From: Siphonodentalium dalli | Taxonomy: Eukaryota; Mollusca; Scaphopoda; Gadilida; Siphonodentaliidae | Length of the DNA stretch: 64,000 bases | Assembly (NCBI GenBank): GCA_032622095.1 | Contig: CP136069.1 | Coordinates: 69,339,319-69,403,318, forward strand | Direction: 5' to 3' | In this document: positions 1 through 11,728 of the stretch, piece by piece | How the letters are laid out: each line of letters begins with the position of its first letter | Numbering within the stretch: the first letter of the stretch is position 1 | Notes under the pieces: generated by a model | Told to the model about the DNA's origin: nothing | The model's database searches: none | What the model saw: the letters and a program-made list of their open reading frames with translations, nothing else | Position numbers and translations under genes: made by a program

Positions 1-539
1 TTCTGCAGCTGGATAAAAAATATCAAAATAAAATAAAATAAAAAAAATTCCCTACCTACCTACTAGTACCCTAAATTTTTTTACCGGAAACATACAATCT
101 TTTTTCTTTGGCCTTTAGCTTGGTAATTCGTGAAAATAAATGTCAATGCAACTTACTCTCAGGCTCCAAATAAAAGTGCAGGCCCAAATAATAGTGCGGG
201 GGGGGGGGGGAAATTCCATTGAAAGTTAATAAAAGTACAGACCCAAATAATAGTGCAGGGGGAACTCTGAGCAAAACATCAACTGTGGTTAACCAAATAA
301 TTTTTATAGCAGATTCAGGTATACGAGTCAACATGTAGTACAGGTACATGTATGTATCATGTGGTGTTTTTTTGGTTTGCCACATACTTGAATATGTACT
401 CTTGAGTGCCTAATGTACGATTATTAAAATCGAGGTAAAATTCCCACCTGTACGATCGTTATTTGGTCCTGTACGTTTATTAAATTAACCAAAAGAAATA
501 ATTCACCAATCTTAAATTGTGTTATTCATATAAGAAATG
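1..539. other. Intergenic DNA, no gene seen
   Basis: AT-rich, with no convincing coding frame. Two imperfect copies of a CCCAAATAATAGTGC-type motif, each followed by a G run, lie at about 181-210 and 241-262. A related copy is at about 990-1025, so this is a low-copy interspersed repeat with homopolymer G tracts. Confidence 0.6.
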
Positions 540-666
540 AACGGCGGTTTCAATGCGGTCATGGGGTTTTGACCGCGAGAAAAAATCAGCAAACTTCGGG
601 GTTCATGCAGAGTTTGCTGATTTTTTTAACGCGGTCAAAACCCATGACCACGTTGAATCCGCCGTT
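540..666. repeat. Foldback element (hairpin MITE)
   Basis: Two arms of about 55 bp are inverted copies of each other. The left arm begins ACGGCGGTTTCAATGCGG and the right arm ends with its near reverse complement. The loop is short and lies near 595-610. It has no coding capacity. The class is unknown because I cannot define a clear target duplication. Confidence 0.75.
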
Positions 667-2199
667 TATTATTTATATTTATATACTTAAATTCATTATG
701 AACTAGGATTGTATGTCTTTCCCATTATTTATTCATCTATTTAAACAAACGCATGGAGTTCAGTTCAGACAGTTCGAATCCTTGTTTTTTGGAAAACCAA
801 ACATTTTGAGAATCCGTTCATGGAGAACGGAAGAAACGCAATTTCACAGTAAAGTATAAACATATGACAAAATGTCTTGTTTAGCTAGTAACTAATGTAG
901 ACGTGTTGATCATTTTTACATCTGAATCATATAGAAATCTTGAATTTGTGCTGATTTAAATTTTCATAGCTTCAAAATATTAATAAACGTGCAGACCCAA
1001 ATAAGCACTGTGCAGGGGGGGGGGGATTTCCCAAGAAAAATAATAAACGTGGATGCAGCTGGTGCATGCATATTTATTTGGAGCCCAAGAGTAAAGAGGT
1101 GGAGGTGAATGTTACATGTAAGTTGTTATTAACGAAATGGAACGATGCCTTTAATAGGTTCCACCAGCAATAAGTCGCGACTTCTTTATATTGGCCTGAC
1201 AGATTGGTTTTTGTTGGCGTCATGCCTGTCGACCATTATGATGGCCACATATATTGTCATATATAACAGCGATTTACGATCTGTCTTGTTGGCTCATAAT
1301 ATAAATTAAGAAAGTGGCCTTGTGTTCGTTCCTTGCGTAAAAAAAATATTTTTTAGTACAAACGTCCTCATTGATTGTGTCCCTCGACTCCTTGTGTAAT
1401 TGGTCAAGTAACTTACATGTATGTACATGTACAGACCACTCACAAATTTCTTAGAAAAGCGACCACATGTTCGAATCTACTTTGCGATTTTGGAGCAACG
1501 CATTTGTAAATGCGTTCATATTTTAACACATTTACCTTGATTTATTCACAAACAAATGTCTTGATGCAGGCCTTAAAATCCATCAGATTTTTGGCAATAA
1601 TCAAAATGTTAGTGTTTCACTTTCTACAGGGAATCCAGACTTTTTACTAGAATCAAAATGAGAATCATGATTCTCAGATTCTGATTATAAAACAATTAAT
1701 GTCAACAGTGTTTATTTATGTTTATTCCATTTTGAATGGAAAACTACATCATGAATGTCCGATTCCGAACATATACATGTACACCAGGAGTGGGAAAATA
1801 ACACAGAATTATTCAGATGTGAATTTAAATTAAACAAAATTATAACTAAAATTGCAAAATACACTATCGTATCGTTATTTGGGTGTTCATACTAGTATAC
1901 TTTTTCGGAGCAATGATCGGTAATTTCAATGCGACTGCGATTATTCCCAATGCAGTGCATTTAATTTAAATGCTGTCATTAAGGCATTTACAAAGTGGCG
2001 TGACACAATGCACCCTCAATGCATTTTAAATGCAACAACCGCATTTCATTGATCCACGTTGTAAAGGACATTTATTTTTAGAATACATGTATGTACGTGT
2101 ATATAACCACAAGAATAAAGAACAAATCAACTGTTTTTATTACTTTGTAAACCTCTGATGTTTCCCATACAGTATACATTTGTATATTATAAACCATGT
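667..2199. other. Intergenic DNA, no gene seen
   Basis: No supported gene. A second copy of the CCCAAATAA...GCAGGGG motif is at about 990-1025. Short TACATGTA palindromes recur, for example at about 1410-1435. Short ORFs here lack any family signature. Confidence 0.5.
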
Positions 2200-2420
2200 T
2201 ACAGTAATTCTAGAGCTAATTAATCGACTCCTTAACTACAGCAGAATTATGGGTAACTTTTCAGGATTTAGTCCGAAATATGGCTTATTGCCATTCATCG
2301 GTAAGCTCTCACCGAGAGCTTTCCGATGAATGGCATCAACCCATATTTCCGACTAAATCCTGAAAAGTTACCCATAATTCTGCTGTAGTTAAGGAGTCGA
2401 TTAATTAGAGCATTACTGTA
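2200..2420. mobile_element. Foldback MITE, family 1, copy 1 (Tc1/mariner-like ends)
   Basis: A near-perfect palindrome of about 220 bp. The outer ends read TACAGTAAT and ATTACTGTA, so TA dinucleotides flank CAGTAAT termini, as in Tc1/mariner-derived MITEs. The arms include AATTAATCGACTCCTTAAC, GCAGAATTATGGGTAAC and GATTTAGTC. Two more copies are at 3912-4080 and 40106-40298. There is no transposase; I infer non-autonomous movement. Confidence 0.8.
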
Positions 2421-3911
2421 TATCCTCTATAACTGTTTATTCAACATCACGTGCTGCAATCCATAAATGCGGTTCAGATTTCGATGTCCGGTTCAACATT
2501 ATTATCATATGGTTTGATAGCAGAAATACTCAGTTTGGAATGTTATACCATACAAGTTTTACGAGTTGCTCTTGCTCAAGAATGGATAAATTTATAAACC
2601 TGATTTTTGGCGCATTAGTTAGAATTATATTTTTGCACAAGAACACACCACAAATATCGAACTGGACATCAAAAGCAGAACCGGATTGTATCGATTGCAT
2701 AAACATAAGAAGTTGGTCACTGACCGACAATTGCTATTCTCTGGTGTGGTTTATAGGACTACCGTATGCAATGCCGACTTAAAAATAAAAATTCACATAA
2801 ACATCGCATGAAGCGGTCTATCCACAAACTCAGGTATTCGGTAATTCCAAATGTATGAACTATCACCATGATATCCCGGTATATCATTGTCAGGACTGTT
2901 TGTACAAAAGGTTGTTATTCTACTATGCATAATTTTGCTATATCATTGTACTCGGACTGTATTGCAATGTAATATATCAGTACATGTACCGGTATACTGG
3001 GTGCACATTATATACATGTAGGCCTACTTTCACTTTAGTACATGTACATAACAGACTCATGTTGTTAAATTGAAAAAAAAACAAGTGTGAAAACAGAGAG
3101 AATACATGTACATGTGCCGGTACTATATACCTCTTTGTGTGCTGTACTACCGGTACTATTCATGTACATGTACTACACTACAATAAGAGAAATTTTAATT
3201 GATTCTGCTGCCCTTGTGCCACAGGCCTCAAACACGCCAAACAAGTATCTGTAGCCAGGCCCACCAGTACCAGGCTACTAGTAAATGAAGTACTGAAAGT
3301 GTCACATCATTAATCGAGCCCAATCTTAGTTATACTAGTCTCTTGTGTAGTTTGGGTTACTATTAATAAGATATTTAATGAATGTTTGGAATGTATGGTA
3401 GCATTCTTACCTGGATCAACATATGCCATGCACAACGCTGGTCATCATATCATCACCGCTGTTGGCAGTAAACCGCTCATCGGGCTATAACAGTTAGAGT
3501 TTTCCATACCAGGGCTAATCTAATCAGTTAAAATTAGTCATTTTAGAGGGAATACCAACCAGTGGAAGACGTACAAAAAGTCATGTATATTCAGATATCA
3601 GTTTTCGAGAAAAAACCCATCTTAGTCGAGCGGACTTAGAATATCGGGGTAAACTTAAATTTCATTCAGCAACACTTTCACAGCAGAATATAAAAATAGT
3701 ACATTATAATCACTTACAGTACATGTACATGTAGCCCAAGTGCAGTGCTAGCCTATATTATATACTACCAAAACTTTTGGTCAGTTTCTCGATGACTGAC
3801 ACTTGTAAACGCTTGAACGGGTATATAGTACATGTACATGTACATGTGTACCGTATGTGAATTAAAGATCTTATTAGTGACACAACAGGAGGCTAGACAT
3901 ACATTTGTAAC
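2421..3911. other. Intergenic DNA rich in ACATGTAC palindromes
   Basis: No gene recognised. From about 2980 to 3180 the sequence is dense in TACATGTAC and CCGGTA motifs, a low-complexity signature common in mollusc genomes. The pair of overlapping ORFs at about 2530-2782 has no recognisable family signature. Confidence 0.5.
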
Positions 3912-4080
3912 TACAGTAATGCTCTAATTAATCGACTCCTTAACCACAGCAGAATTACGGGTATTAAACTCGGGGAGAGCTTTCCGATGAATGGCAACAA
4001 GCCATATATCCGACTAAATCCTGAAAGTTACACATAATTCTGCTGTGGTTAAGGGGTCGATTTCTTAGGGCACTACTGTA
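3912..4080. mobile_element. Foldback MITE, family 1, copy 2 (internally deleted)
   Basis: The same terminal palindrome as at 2200-2420: TACAGTAATGCTCTAATTAA on the left and CACTACTGTA on the right. The left arm lacks the Met-Gly-type ACTTTTCAGGATTTAGTC stretch, so the hairpin is shorter and asymmetric. This points to internal deletion after insertion. Confidence 0.75.
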
Positions 4081-4497
4081 TCTGTTTTAGTGCACATCAA
4101 ATGTATTTGTTGTCTTTCCTCTTGTAATTTGTCTTTGGTTGTGTTCGCCATTTCGATGGACAACTACATGTACTGACATCAAATGACTGAAATGAGTCAA
4201 AATTTAGCAGTGCAGCCAATTATATAGATAAACAGAATTAAATAGCATCCAAATTCCAAATGAGCATAAATGATAAAACAAACTTTATTGAGCACTCTTT
4301 TAATACTAGTAATTACAGCTACAATGAAAGCACCTAATACAAATTCTAAGTTTGGTAAAACTGTCTGTATACAAAGTTTATCTGGCCGTGATGAATAAAA
4401 CCTATAAATGGGATCATATACATGTATGTTAGATATCATTACATGATTATTTGAAAACACATATCCGTATGGAAAACAAACTATTTTACCACTGGCC
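4081..4497. other. Intergenic DNA, no gene seen
   Basis: No supported gene. The 100-codon minus-strand frame at 4197-4499 is hydrophobic and AT-driven, with no family motif, so I do not call it. Confidence 0.45.
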
Positions 4498-4620
4498 AAG
4501 TGGTCCTGCTAATATGCTATGATGCTGGTGGTCCTGCTGAATTGCTATGATGCGGGTAGTGCAATTCATAGCAATTAAGCAGGACCCAACCGCATCATAG
4601 CACATTAGCAGGAACACTTG
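4498..4620. repeat. Foldback element of about 120 bp
   Basis: Imperfect inverted arms meet near 4560. Each arm contains GGTCCTGCT and GCTATGATGC twice, in opposite orientation on the two sides. Each arm therefore holds an internal tandem duplication of about 28 bp. No coding capacity. Confidence 0.7.
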
Positions 4621-5220
4621 AACAGGGTATATTTACAGTGTCAAATCGAATGGGCATCTTTTAACAATATTTTTGAACAATTTCCTAGAAGTGTTCGAAA
4701 ATTGAGAACTGAATTTATATTTTTTTTTATGAGGTTTCGATTGAAAAATTTCTAACTTAGCTCATCAGGATTAACATTGTCGCACAGCTATATTCTCTTT
4801 CCCAACAAAGTCTATAGAACATACATGTAAAATTACAGCTATGCTTTAATTAATCAACTCGCCTTATATTACTCGGGTATTACTGCAGTATTCAGGCGTG
4901 TTCATGCGATCAACCGCAGTCAGTTATACCGCCGCAGAATGTGGTCCACCTCACATTTGCAGTTAGGCTGTATTTTTCATGCGATGTTTATATGAATTTT
5001 GTTTTAAAGTTGACATTGTAATCACACCAGAATTTTTTTTATTGTTTCAAAATGTCTAGATAGAATTCAGAATTTTTGTGGTAAAAACAATTAACTTGGT
5101 TATCACAGTTAACACATATTACTGTGGTAAGATTACCAGCGGATACCGCATGTCAACAGGGACTGCATGCTCTAATTAATTATCAGGTTTAACATGTTTA
5201 TACTGGATACAGTTCATTTT
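4621..5220. other. Intergenic DNA with MITE end remnants
   Basis: No gene. Fragments resembling the family 1 MITE terminus (GCTTTAATTAATCAACTC near 4841, CTCTAATTAATTATC near 5169) are present without partners, consistent with decayed copies. Confidence 0.45.
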
Positions 5221-6158
5221 AAAGGTACTCAATCCGGTTCGATGATACCCATATAATCAGATTCCAACATCATACATTTGTATTTAGAAAGGCTGCTTCA
5301 GTTACGTTATCAGAATTGATTAATTGCCCTAAAATAATGCTAACCACTGTCAACTAAAGTATACAATTGCCTGACATATGTTATTTATCAACATGTTGTT
5401 CTACAAAATTTGGCCTTATTATCAACAGAAAGCCTCTTGATTTTAGAGTTATCCATCTTCATCTGAAATTTGGTCCGAGACCGTGGGCCACTATTAATTC
5501 TAGATCGTGAAAAATAGTATATTTCAAAAATTGATATCTAATAACTCTGAGCTTTGATAGGTGGTGGGTTCCTCGACTCGTACCAAATATCTTTTACCCC
5601 CCAAGTCCAAATAAAGAGTAATGTGCGAGCATTAATTCAGGGGGCCCTTAATCAGATTATGCATCTTTAAATTCAAATACAGTTTAAAGATGCATAATCC
5701 GATTAAGTGCCCCTCATTTGCTATTTACATATACATGTATATGTAATCGGGGGGGGGTAAAAATATTTTAATCAAGTCGAGGGACCCACCTACATGTATC
5801 AAAGCTCAGAGTTATTAGATATCAATTTTTGAAATTTTAATATTTATCACCATCGATACTTAATAGTGGCCCAGAAAAAATTGACGAGCCGACGGTCTCA
5901 GACCAAATTGCGGATGAAGATGGATAACTCTAAAATGAAGAGGCTTTGTGTTGATAATAAGGTCAAACTTCGTCGAACAGCATGTTGATAAATATAACGT
6001 ATCAGGCGATTTTATACTATACATGTAGTTGACAGTGGTTAGCATTATTTTTGGGCAATTCATCGATTCTGATATTACTGAAGCAGCATTTCTAAAAAAA
6101 ATGTTGTTGTTGGAATCTAATTATATGGGGACCATCGAATCTGATTGAGCACCTTTAA
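5221..6158. mobile_element. Large foldback transposon with ~400-bp arms
   Basis: Bases 5221 to about 5620 and about 5760 to 6158 are imperfect reverse complements. The ends are AAAGGTACTCAATCCGG and ATCTGATTGAGCACCTTT. The loop (about 5635-5715) holds a second, smaller palindrome around GATGCATAATC. The arms differ by scattered substitutions and a few indels, so the element is old. A related single end appears near 52400-52450 (GTTGTTGTTGGAATCTGATTAT). No transposase is present. Open frames on the arms are by-products of the repeat. Confidence 0.75.
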
Positions 6159-6188
6159 CAGTTAGCTATATGAGTTATATACACATAA

Positions 6189-6581
6189 GGCGACACCAAT
6201 TTTTAAGTCCGGTTTACGAACACCTCCTACAACTTTTTTTCCATTTCATGAAATTTTTTTTTACTTGTTTGTCCCAATTTTTTTTTACACGCGTACTGAT
6301 TTTCATGTGCTGTCGCATCCGGTTCTGCTTATGATCATTTGCAGATCCATATTTTCATGTATTTCATGACAAGAAATGTCTTGTTTGGTTCAGAATTTCA
6401 TTCGAAAAGTTTTTTTTCTCACAATTTTTGTAAAATTTATGTAAAATTTCAAGATTTACTTGATATAAATTGGGGGGGGACAATTTTTTTTATTTTTATT
6501 TTTTTCCCCTCCTACATCTACTTTTTTTCTCCCCACATCAGCCCACATGTTCGTAAACCAGACTTAAAAATTGGTGTCGCC
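6189..6581. mobile_element. MITE with 32-bp TIRs and TAA duplication (PIF/Harbinger-like)
   Basis: The left end, GGCGACACCAATTTTTAAGT, continues to about 6222 and matches the right end near 6549-6581 in inverted orientation. TAA flanks both sides (6186-6188 and 6582-6584). A 3-bp TWA duplication is typical of PIF/Harbinger elements, hence the tentative class. The interior is T-rich with no transposase. Confidence 0.75.
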
Positions 6582-6584
6582 TAA

Positions 6585-8159
6585 TAGACATTTAAACTTT
6601 GAAAATTGTAGGTTTCCGGATGATAACTTCAGTTTGTGTGATCATATCTGAACCAAATGTGGTATGTAAGTTTATCAGACCAAAATACAGGTCAAGTTCG
6701 AATATAGGTGTGCTCCGCTCATTTTTGCGAGAGTTATGGCCCTTTTTCGACTTAGAATCGTGTTAATTTCTGGTTTCCGCATCATAATTTTAGTTTGTGT
6801 GATCAAATCTGAATCAAATTTGGTATGATAGTTTATTATCCACCATTTCATGGGACACTGGTTGGATTGTTCTGAAATGTAGTATCGGATTTAGGGGACC
6901 TTGATATATTTTTCAGACAAGCTGATGCCCCAAAGAAGCCACCTTTTCTCACATTTGCTGAAATAGTATCCAAAACATCAACATATCAAGAGCCATTAGA
7001 CTGAATTAGATAAAAATATATCACTTGGGTCTGTTTAAGCTGGAAAATACTCAAAATTTGTATAATTTTCTGCTATTATATCTGCATACTAGCCTTTTTG
7101 CTGAATCGTGAATGCCGGTTATATTGCCGTGTGAAATCCTAGTACCAGATAACATTGGGTATGTACATGTATATAGCATACCACCTGAAAATGGCTTGAA
7201 TATCACATACCAAAGCGGGGTGGGGGTGTGTGTGACACCCTCCTTGATCATAGTCTGTATTCTACAGGGTATGTTAACTGTTTCGAGTTAGTGCAATTAA
7301 TGTGATTGTTTAATCTCTACCATCTGAAATCTATTTATAGCATATTTTGCTATCTGATCAATATTGCTACTTAGTACTGATATAAAACAGGATAAAGATG
7401 GTGTGTCTCTTTCCCGAATGTTCTGTTTACATGTACATTTGGGGGGTTATGAGTCAAATAATATCAGACAACATGTCCTTCTAACACTAAGAAATAATAT
7501 GTTCTTATGAACCAGGACAAAATATGACTATTTCTGGAGCATTACAGCACATTATTACAAATCTATATTTGTAAGCAGTAAGATAATGACAGGAAACATG
7601 TCCTCAGACTAAGAAATATTTTTTTGGTGTGTATTTCACACCACAGCTCATGTGTATACTCACATTAGTTTATGTCATTCAAAGGGAGAAACCCATTTAG
7701 AAAGTTTAAATGAGACAAAACTACCTCACTGTAGATGTAGTTGCAAGGTACAACATGTACATGTATTCTGGTAAATGACATTGGAACTAAAATAATGATT
7801 TTTGTGTCCACCGGTATGTCATGTACCGGTACTAGTATACATTGCAACTACATGTACATGTAACTTTCCTAACATACCATATACATGTATGAAGAGGGAC
7901 TTTGCAAGTGTTTTTTAATCAAAATTTTAACCCAACTCTTGTTGTCAGTAAGTTTTAACCCATGCAGTTTAATGAGTTTATATATTTATATATTACATGT
8001 GTTTCTATACATGTATTTTATCTTTAGTTAGTTTGTTGTCCTTGAATAAACTTGTATTGCTGCACAATCAGTTTCCTTAATGTTCTATTATACTAAAACA
8101 ACTCCATTGATAACAATACCCCTGCATCCCATCAAAATCTACTTCATTGCCATCCTCAT
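6585..8159. other. Intergenic DNA with a degenerate ~165-bp direct repeat
   Basis: No gene recognised. A GGTTTCCGGATGATAACTT-like block near 6611 recurs near 6773 in diverged form, both followed by AGTTTGTGTGATCA. Further on there is only AT-rich sequence and TACATGTA palindromes. Confidence 0.45.
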
Positions 8160-8169
8160 CATTTCACTT

Positions 8170-8860
8170 TGGTATCCCCACCCAGGTGTACCTTGGTGTT
8201 ATTCACCCAGGTGTTCCTTGGTGTTTCCTACCCATGTGTACCTTGGTGTTTTCTTACCCAGGTGTACCTTGGTGTTTTCTTACCCAGGTGTACCTTGGTG
8301 TTTTCTTACCCAGGTGTACCTTGGTGTTTTCCTGCCCAGGTGTACCTTGGTGTTTCCTTACCTGGGTGTACCTTGGGGTTTTCTAACCCAGGTGCATCTC
8401 AATGGGAAATCCACCTGGGTAAGAAAACACCAAGGTACACCGGCGTAAAAAAAACACCAAGGTATACCTGGGTTGGAAACATCAAGGTACACCTGGGTGA
8501 GGAACACCCAGGTAGGAAACACCAGGGTACACCTGGGTGAATAACACCAAGGTACACCTGGGTGGGAAACACCCAGGTAGGAAACACCTGGGTGAATAAC
8601 ACCAAGGTACACCTGGGTGGGAAACACCCAGGTAGGAAACACCAGGGTACACCTTGGTGAATAACACCAAGGTAACCTGGATGGGAAACACCCAGGTAGG
8701 AAACACCAGGGTACACCTGGGTAAATAACACCATGGTACACCTGGGTGGGGAAACACCCAGGTAGGAAACACCAGGGTAGACCTGGGTGGGAAACACCCA
8801 GGTAGGGTACACCTGGGTGTGGTCACCTGGGTAATTACACCCAGGTTTACCCATACCAGG
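8170..8860. repeat. Palindromic minisatellite (CCCAGGTGTACC unit)
   Basis: About eight tandem ~26-bp units containing CCCAGGTGTACCTTGG run on the plus strand from about 8178 to 8400. The same unit then continues in inverted orientation (CCAAGGTACACCTGGG) to about 8860, so the block forms one large hairpin. Units also contain internal GGTACACC/GGTGTACC palindromes. The many Pro/Gly/Val/Trp-rich ORFs here on both strands are repeat translations, not genes. A related CACCTGGGT stretch continues to about 9000. Confidence 0.85.
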
Positions 8861-9010
8861 GTTTTTATCCAGTTTCAGGTGGGTAAATCATGGTAAAACC
8901 CAGGTTTCGCGGGGTCTTAATGGTTGGTGGATGTCTTGTTAGATAGATTTTTACCTGGGTTTCGGCCCAAAAAACCTGGGTGGATTTACCCAGGTACATT
9001 TTTATATGGG

Positions 9011-9880
9011 CGGGTTAAAATTTTCGAAACTGACGCTGTTGGTGTCAGGGGATGAAAAGTTGGAAGGGCGGCAAACGCATACATCATCAACTCTGTTCGA
9101 GTCAGCGTTGCAGGGGGCATCAACATTTGATTTAATAAACTATTTTTAGCACAGATTTCCACCCAATTGATATATTATTCTTCTCCATGATACGAGGAAT
9201 TAAATCGTGTGATTTAAAGACGCCAAATTGCTGCCGTTTAGTTGAGAGATGGGGGGGGGGGTCATAACTATGATAAGGAAGAGAATTTGTTTAGTTGCTG
9301 ATTACCACCAAACCTATATATAATCATCCCCAGTATATCATGCACCCATGAGTCTAATGGACGTGGTTTAAATATGTAACAAGTGGCGCCGTTAAAGCCA
9401 TGCACGAGGATGGCAGTTGCACCAAAGCTGATACAAATATATTTAGCACTAATTTCCACCAAATTCATACACGTTCTTCTCTAATGATACGATGAATTAA
9501 ATCACATTTGGTGTCATGATAGCGAGAGGATATGCACTATCAATGATAAGATTGATATTCGCCGATATCCACATATAAGTTATATATAGTCTCCCAGGCC
9601 ATTTCCATATCGTTTTAAGGAGTATTTGGCGTTCAAATTTCACAATCTCGACAAATGGTGACCCAATTAAGTCACTTGAACAATTATATCTTCTCAACTG
9701 TCATATTTATATGGGGATGGGAATCAGGGCATTCGCCTAATGAGCTAGCAAACCATATACATAGAAGAAGCATTAAAAGTATATATATAATTCTATTTAA
9801 GAGATACATATATTCTTGCAAACTGAGAGAGCTGCGAACCGTCAGAGGATTTCACATTAGAATGGCTCATGTATATAGTA
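9011..9880. other. Intergenic DNA with a degenerate ~310-bp direct repeat
   Basis: The stretch with TTTAGCACAGATTTCCACC near 9150 recurs in diverged form near 9448 (TTTAGCACTAATTTCCACC), both leading to GATACGAxGAATTAAATC. No gene supported. A G run lies at 9252-9261. Confidence 0.45.
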
Positions 9881-10465
9881 CTAGCCGATGAGCCCGACGT
9901 TGTCCGGGCTATTCAAAAACCAAATTTCAAGTCGACAGCCCCACCCGTTTCCGAGATCTGGTCTGCGCATGCGCGAAGCTGACGTCGCACGGGCTCGGCG
10001 ACCCGATAAAATTCGTATCCGGGGCAAGATACATTCACATAACAAATTTCAAGTCGATAGCTCAACCCGTTTCCGAGATCTCGTCTGCGCATGCGCGAAG
10101 CTGGCGTCGCACGGGCTCGATGACCCGATCAAATTCGTATCCGGGGCAAGATACGTTCACAAACCAAATTTCAAGTCGATAGCTCCATCCGTTTCCGAGA
10201 TCTCGTCTGCGCATGCGCGAAGCTGGCGTCGCACGGGCTCGGCGACCCGATAAAATTCGTATCCGGGGCAAGATACATTCACATAGGAAATTTCAAGTCG
10301 ATAGCTCCACCCGTTTCCGAGATCTCGTCTGCGCATGCGCGAAGCGGGCGCCGCACAGGCTCGCCAATACGACAACGTCCACCGCCTGGTCAAACTACAC
10401 ACACGTACCAAGTTTCGTCCCGATCGGTCGAGAATCATAGATTTGTATTAATGACAAACATACAA

Positions 10466-10497
<32 letters not shown>

Positions 10498-10520
10498 AGG
10501 TCTTCAAAATATATATGAGA
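9881..10520 (-). mobile_element. Non-autonomous Helitron with tandem-repeat core, copy A
   Basis: On the minus strand it starts TCTCATATATATTTTGAAG (10520) and ends in a short GC hairpin followed by CTAG (9881). It lies between host A and T, the standard Helitron signature. After the start come a (CAGA)n microsatellite (about 10470-10498), a conserved GATCGGGACGAAACTTGG domain, then about four ~122-bp GC-rich units, each carrying a GCGCATGCGC palindrome. There is no Rep/helicase. The architecture (leader, microsatellite, repeat core, 3' hairpin) resembles bivalve 'pearl' elements. The many overlapping ORFs are repeat translations. Confidence 0.85.
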
Positions 10521-10969
10521 TAACACAATTGAGTCTGTTCCATTTAATACAGTTTCCAAAAAAATTTTTACAAGAGATATGGAAACGTATCTAAGGCCTG
10601 CTCAAAAATGGTGGTCACATTGTGCAGTCAAATATATTTTCTTCTGATATAAAATAAAACGCAGTCAGTAGCACACTACTGACATCTGACAAGGGTATAT
10701 CTGCCCGATAAAGCGGAGGTTTAAAACAGACTCATCGACTAAATAAACAACTCAACACCTCGCTGTGTCGGGCACATGTAGCTGATATACGTACACAGCA
10801 ACATTTATTTTAAACTGAGAATATTTAGCCAATATATAGAACCATGAACAGAGGAGCACCTGGACATTTCTTTAAAACATCTGTATCTTCATGGAAATAT
10901 GATAGCCAGGTGTCCTCGAGATCTTAGTCCATCCCACTAGCATTGATACATCTCTATATGTAAAACCAA
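10521..10969. other. Intergenic DNA, no gene seen
   Basis: AT-rich sequence between the Helitron and the Polinton target site, with no coding or structural signal that I can support. Confidence 0.5.
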
Positions 10970-10975
10970 ATTGTC
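10970..10975. repeat. Polinton target-site duplication, left (ATTGTC)
   Basis: ATTGTC here and again at 29190-29195 directly flanks the inverted termini. A 6-bp duplication is the rule for Polinton/Maverick integration by a retrovirus-type integrase. A perfect match shows that the ends are correctly placed. Confidence 0.95.
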
Positions 10976-11313
10976 AGTAGTAATGGGGGCCACTATGGCC
11001 CAGTACCCCCAGTGGGGGCCACTATGGCCCAGTACCCCCCAGTGGGGGCCACTATGGCCCAGTACCCCCCAGTGGGGGCCACTATGGCCCAGTATCGAAT
11101 ACTGGACCATCTAGGACCATAGGTGGTCCAGTATTCGATACTGGGCCATAGTGGTCCTCACTGGGGGGTACTGGGCCATAGTGGCCCCCACTGGGGGGTA
11201 CTGGGCCATAGTGGCCCCCACTGGGGGGTACTGGGCCATAGTTACCCCCTGAGGATAGATGTTCCTGTCATTGATGTGACATTTCTGATCGAAAAAATGA
11301 AAATGGACTTAGA
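10976..11313 (+). repeat. Polinton left terminal inverted repeat, itself palindromic
   Basis: The TIR is made of 30-bp tandem units (GGGGGCCACTATGGCCCAGT plus a C run). They run in one orientation to about 11095, pass a short centre around CCATCTAGGACCATAGGTGG, and continue in the opposite orientation to about 11240. Unique TIR sequence then extends to about 11313. The arm can fold into a >200-bp hairpin. The small frames in it are repeat translations. Confidence 0.93.
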
Positions 11314-11728
11314 CATTTTTTCATTACTATTTTAAAGTTTGTATAATTCTGACCAGAGATGACACATCGACACGAACAGAATCAATTGGTGGGGATCCTA
11401 CAGTGAAAACGATTTTGTTTGAAATTTATCATTTATTTTTCAAAAACAAGAACAAGAACAATGAACAATAATATATTATTATACATCAATAATATTAACA
11501 AAGAACAATAATATATTATTATACATCAATAATATTAACAAAGCACAATAATTTATGTACAAAACAAGGTCTCAGATTTGAAGAAACTTAATTGAACATC
11601 CTACAACATCCTACGCTGAATCAATAACAAAAGAGTCTATTTTGTGGAGTTGTTGACACATTCGTTGTTATCTGGTCGTCGTCTTCTTTGCGTTGTATGT
11701 ATATCAGCCGTCGATGTCCTGGTGAAGT
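11314..11728. other. Polinton left non-coding segment
   Basis: No gene. A 40-bp AT-rich unit (AACAATAATATATTATTATA...) is tandemly duplicated at about 11464-11543. The segment is the 3' side of the minus-strand gene block and probably carries its transcript end. I see no histone-type stem-loop here. Confidence 0.6.

Noticed and set aside
8080-8854. Several overlapping ORFs of 79-151 codons on both strands
   Set aside because: They translate the CCCAGGTGTACC minisatellite (PGVPWCFL-type repeats) and have no domain.
9888-10440. Overlapping ORFs with HARSWRRTGSATR-type repeats, and the same at 32278-34005
   Set aside because: Translations of the Helitron core units in several frames. No independent coding evidence.
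11123-11335. ORF reading MVQYSILGHSGPHWGV, also at 28796 and 29054
   Set aside because: It is the translated 30-bp unit of the Polinton terminal repeat.
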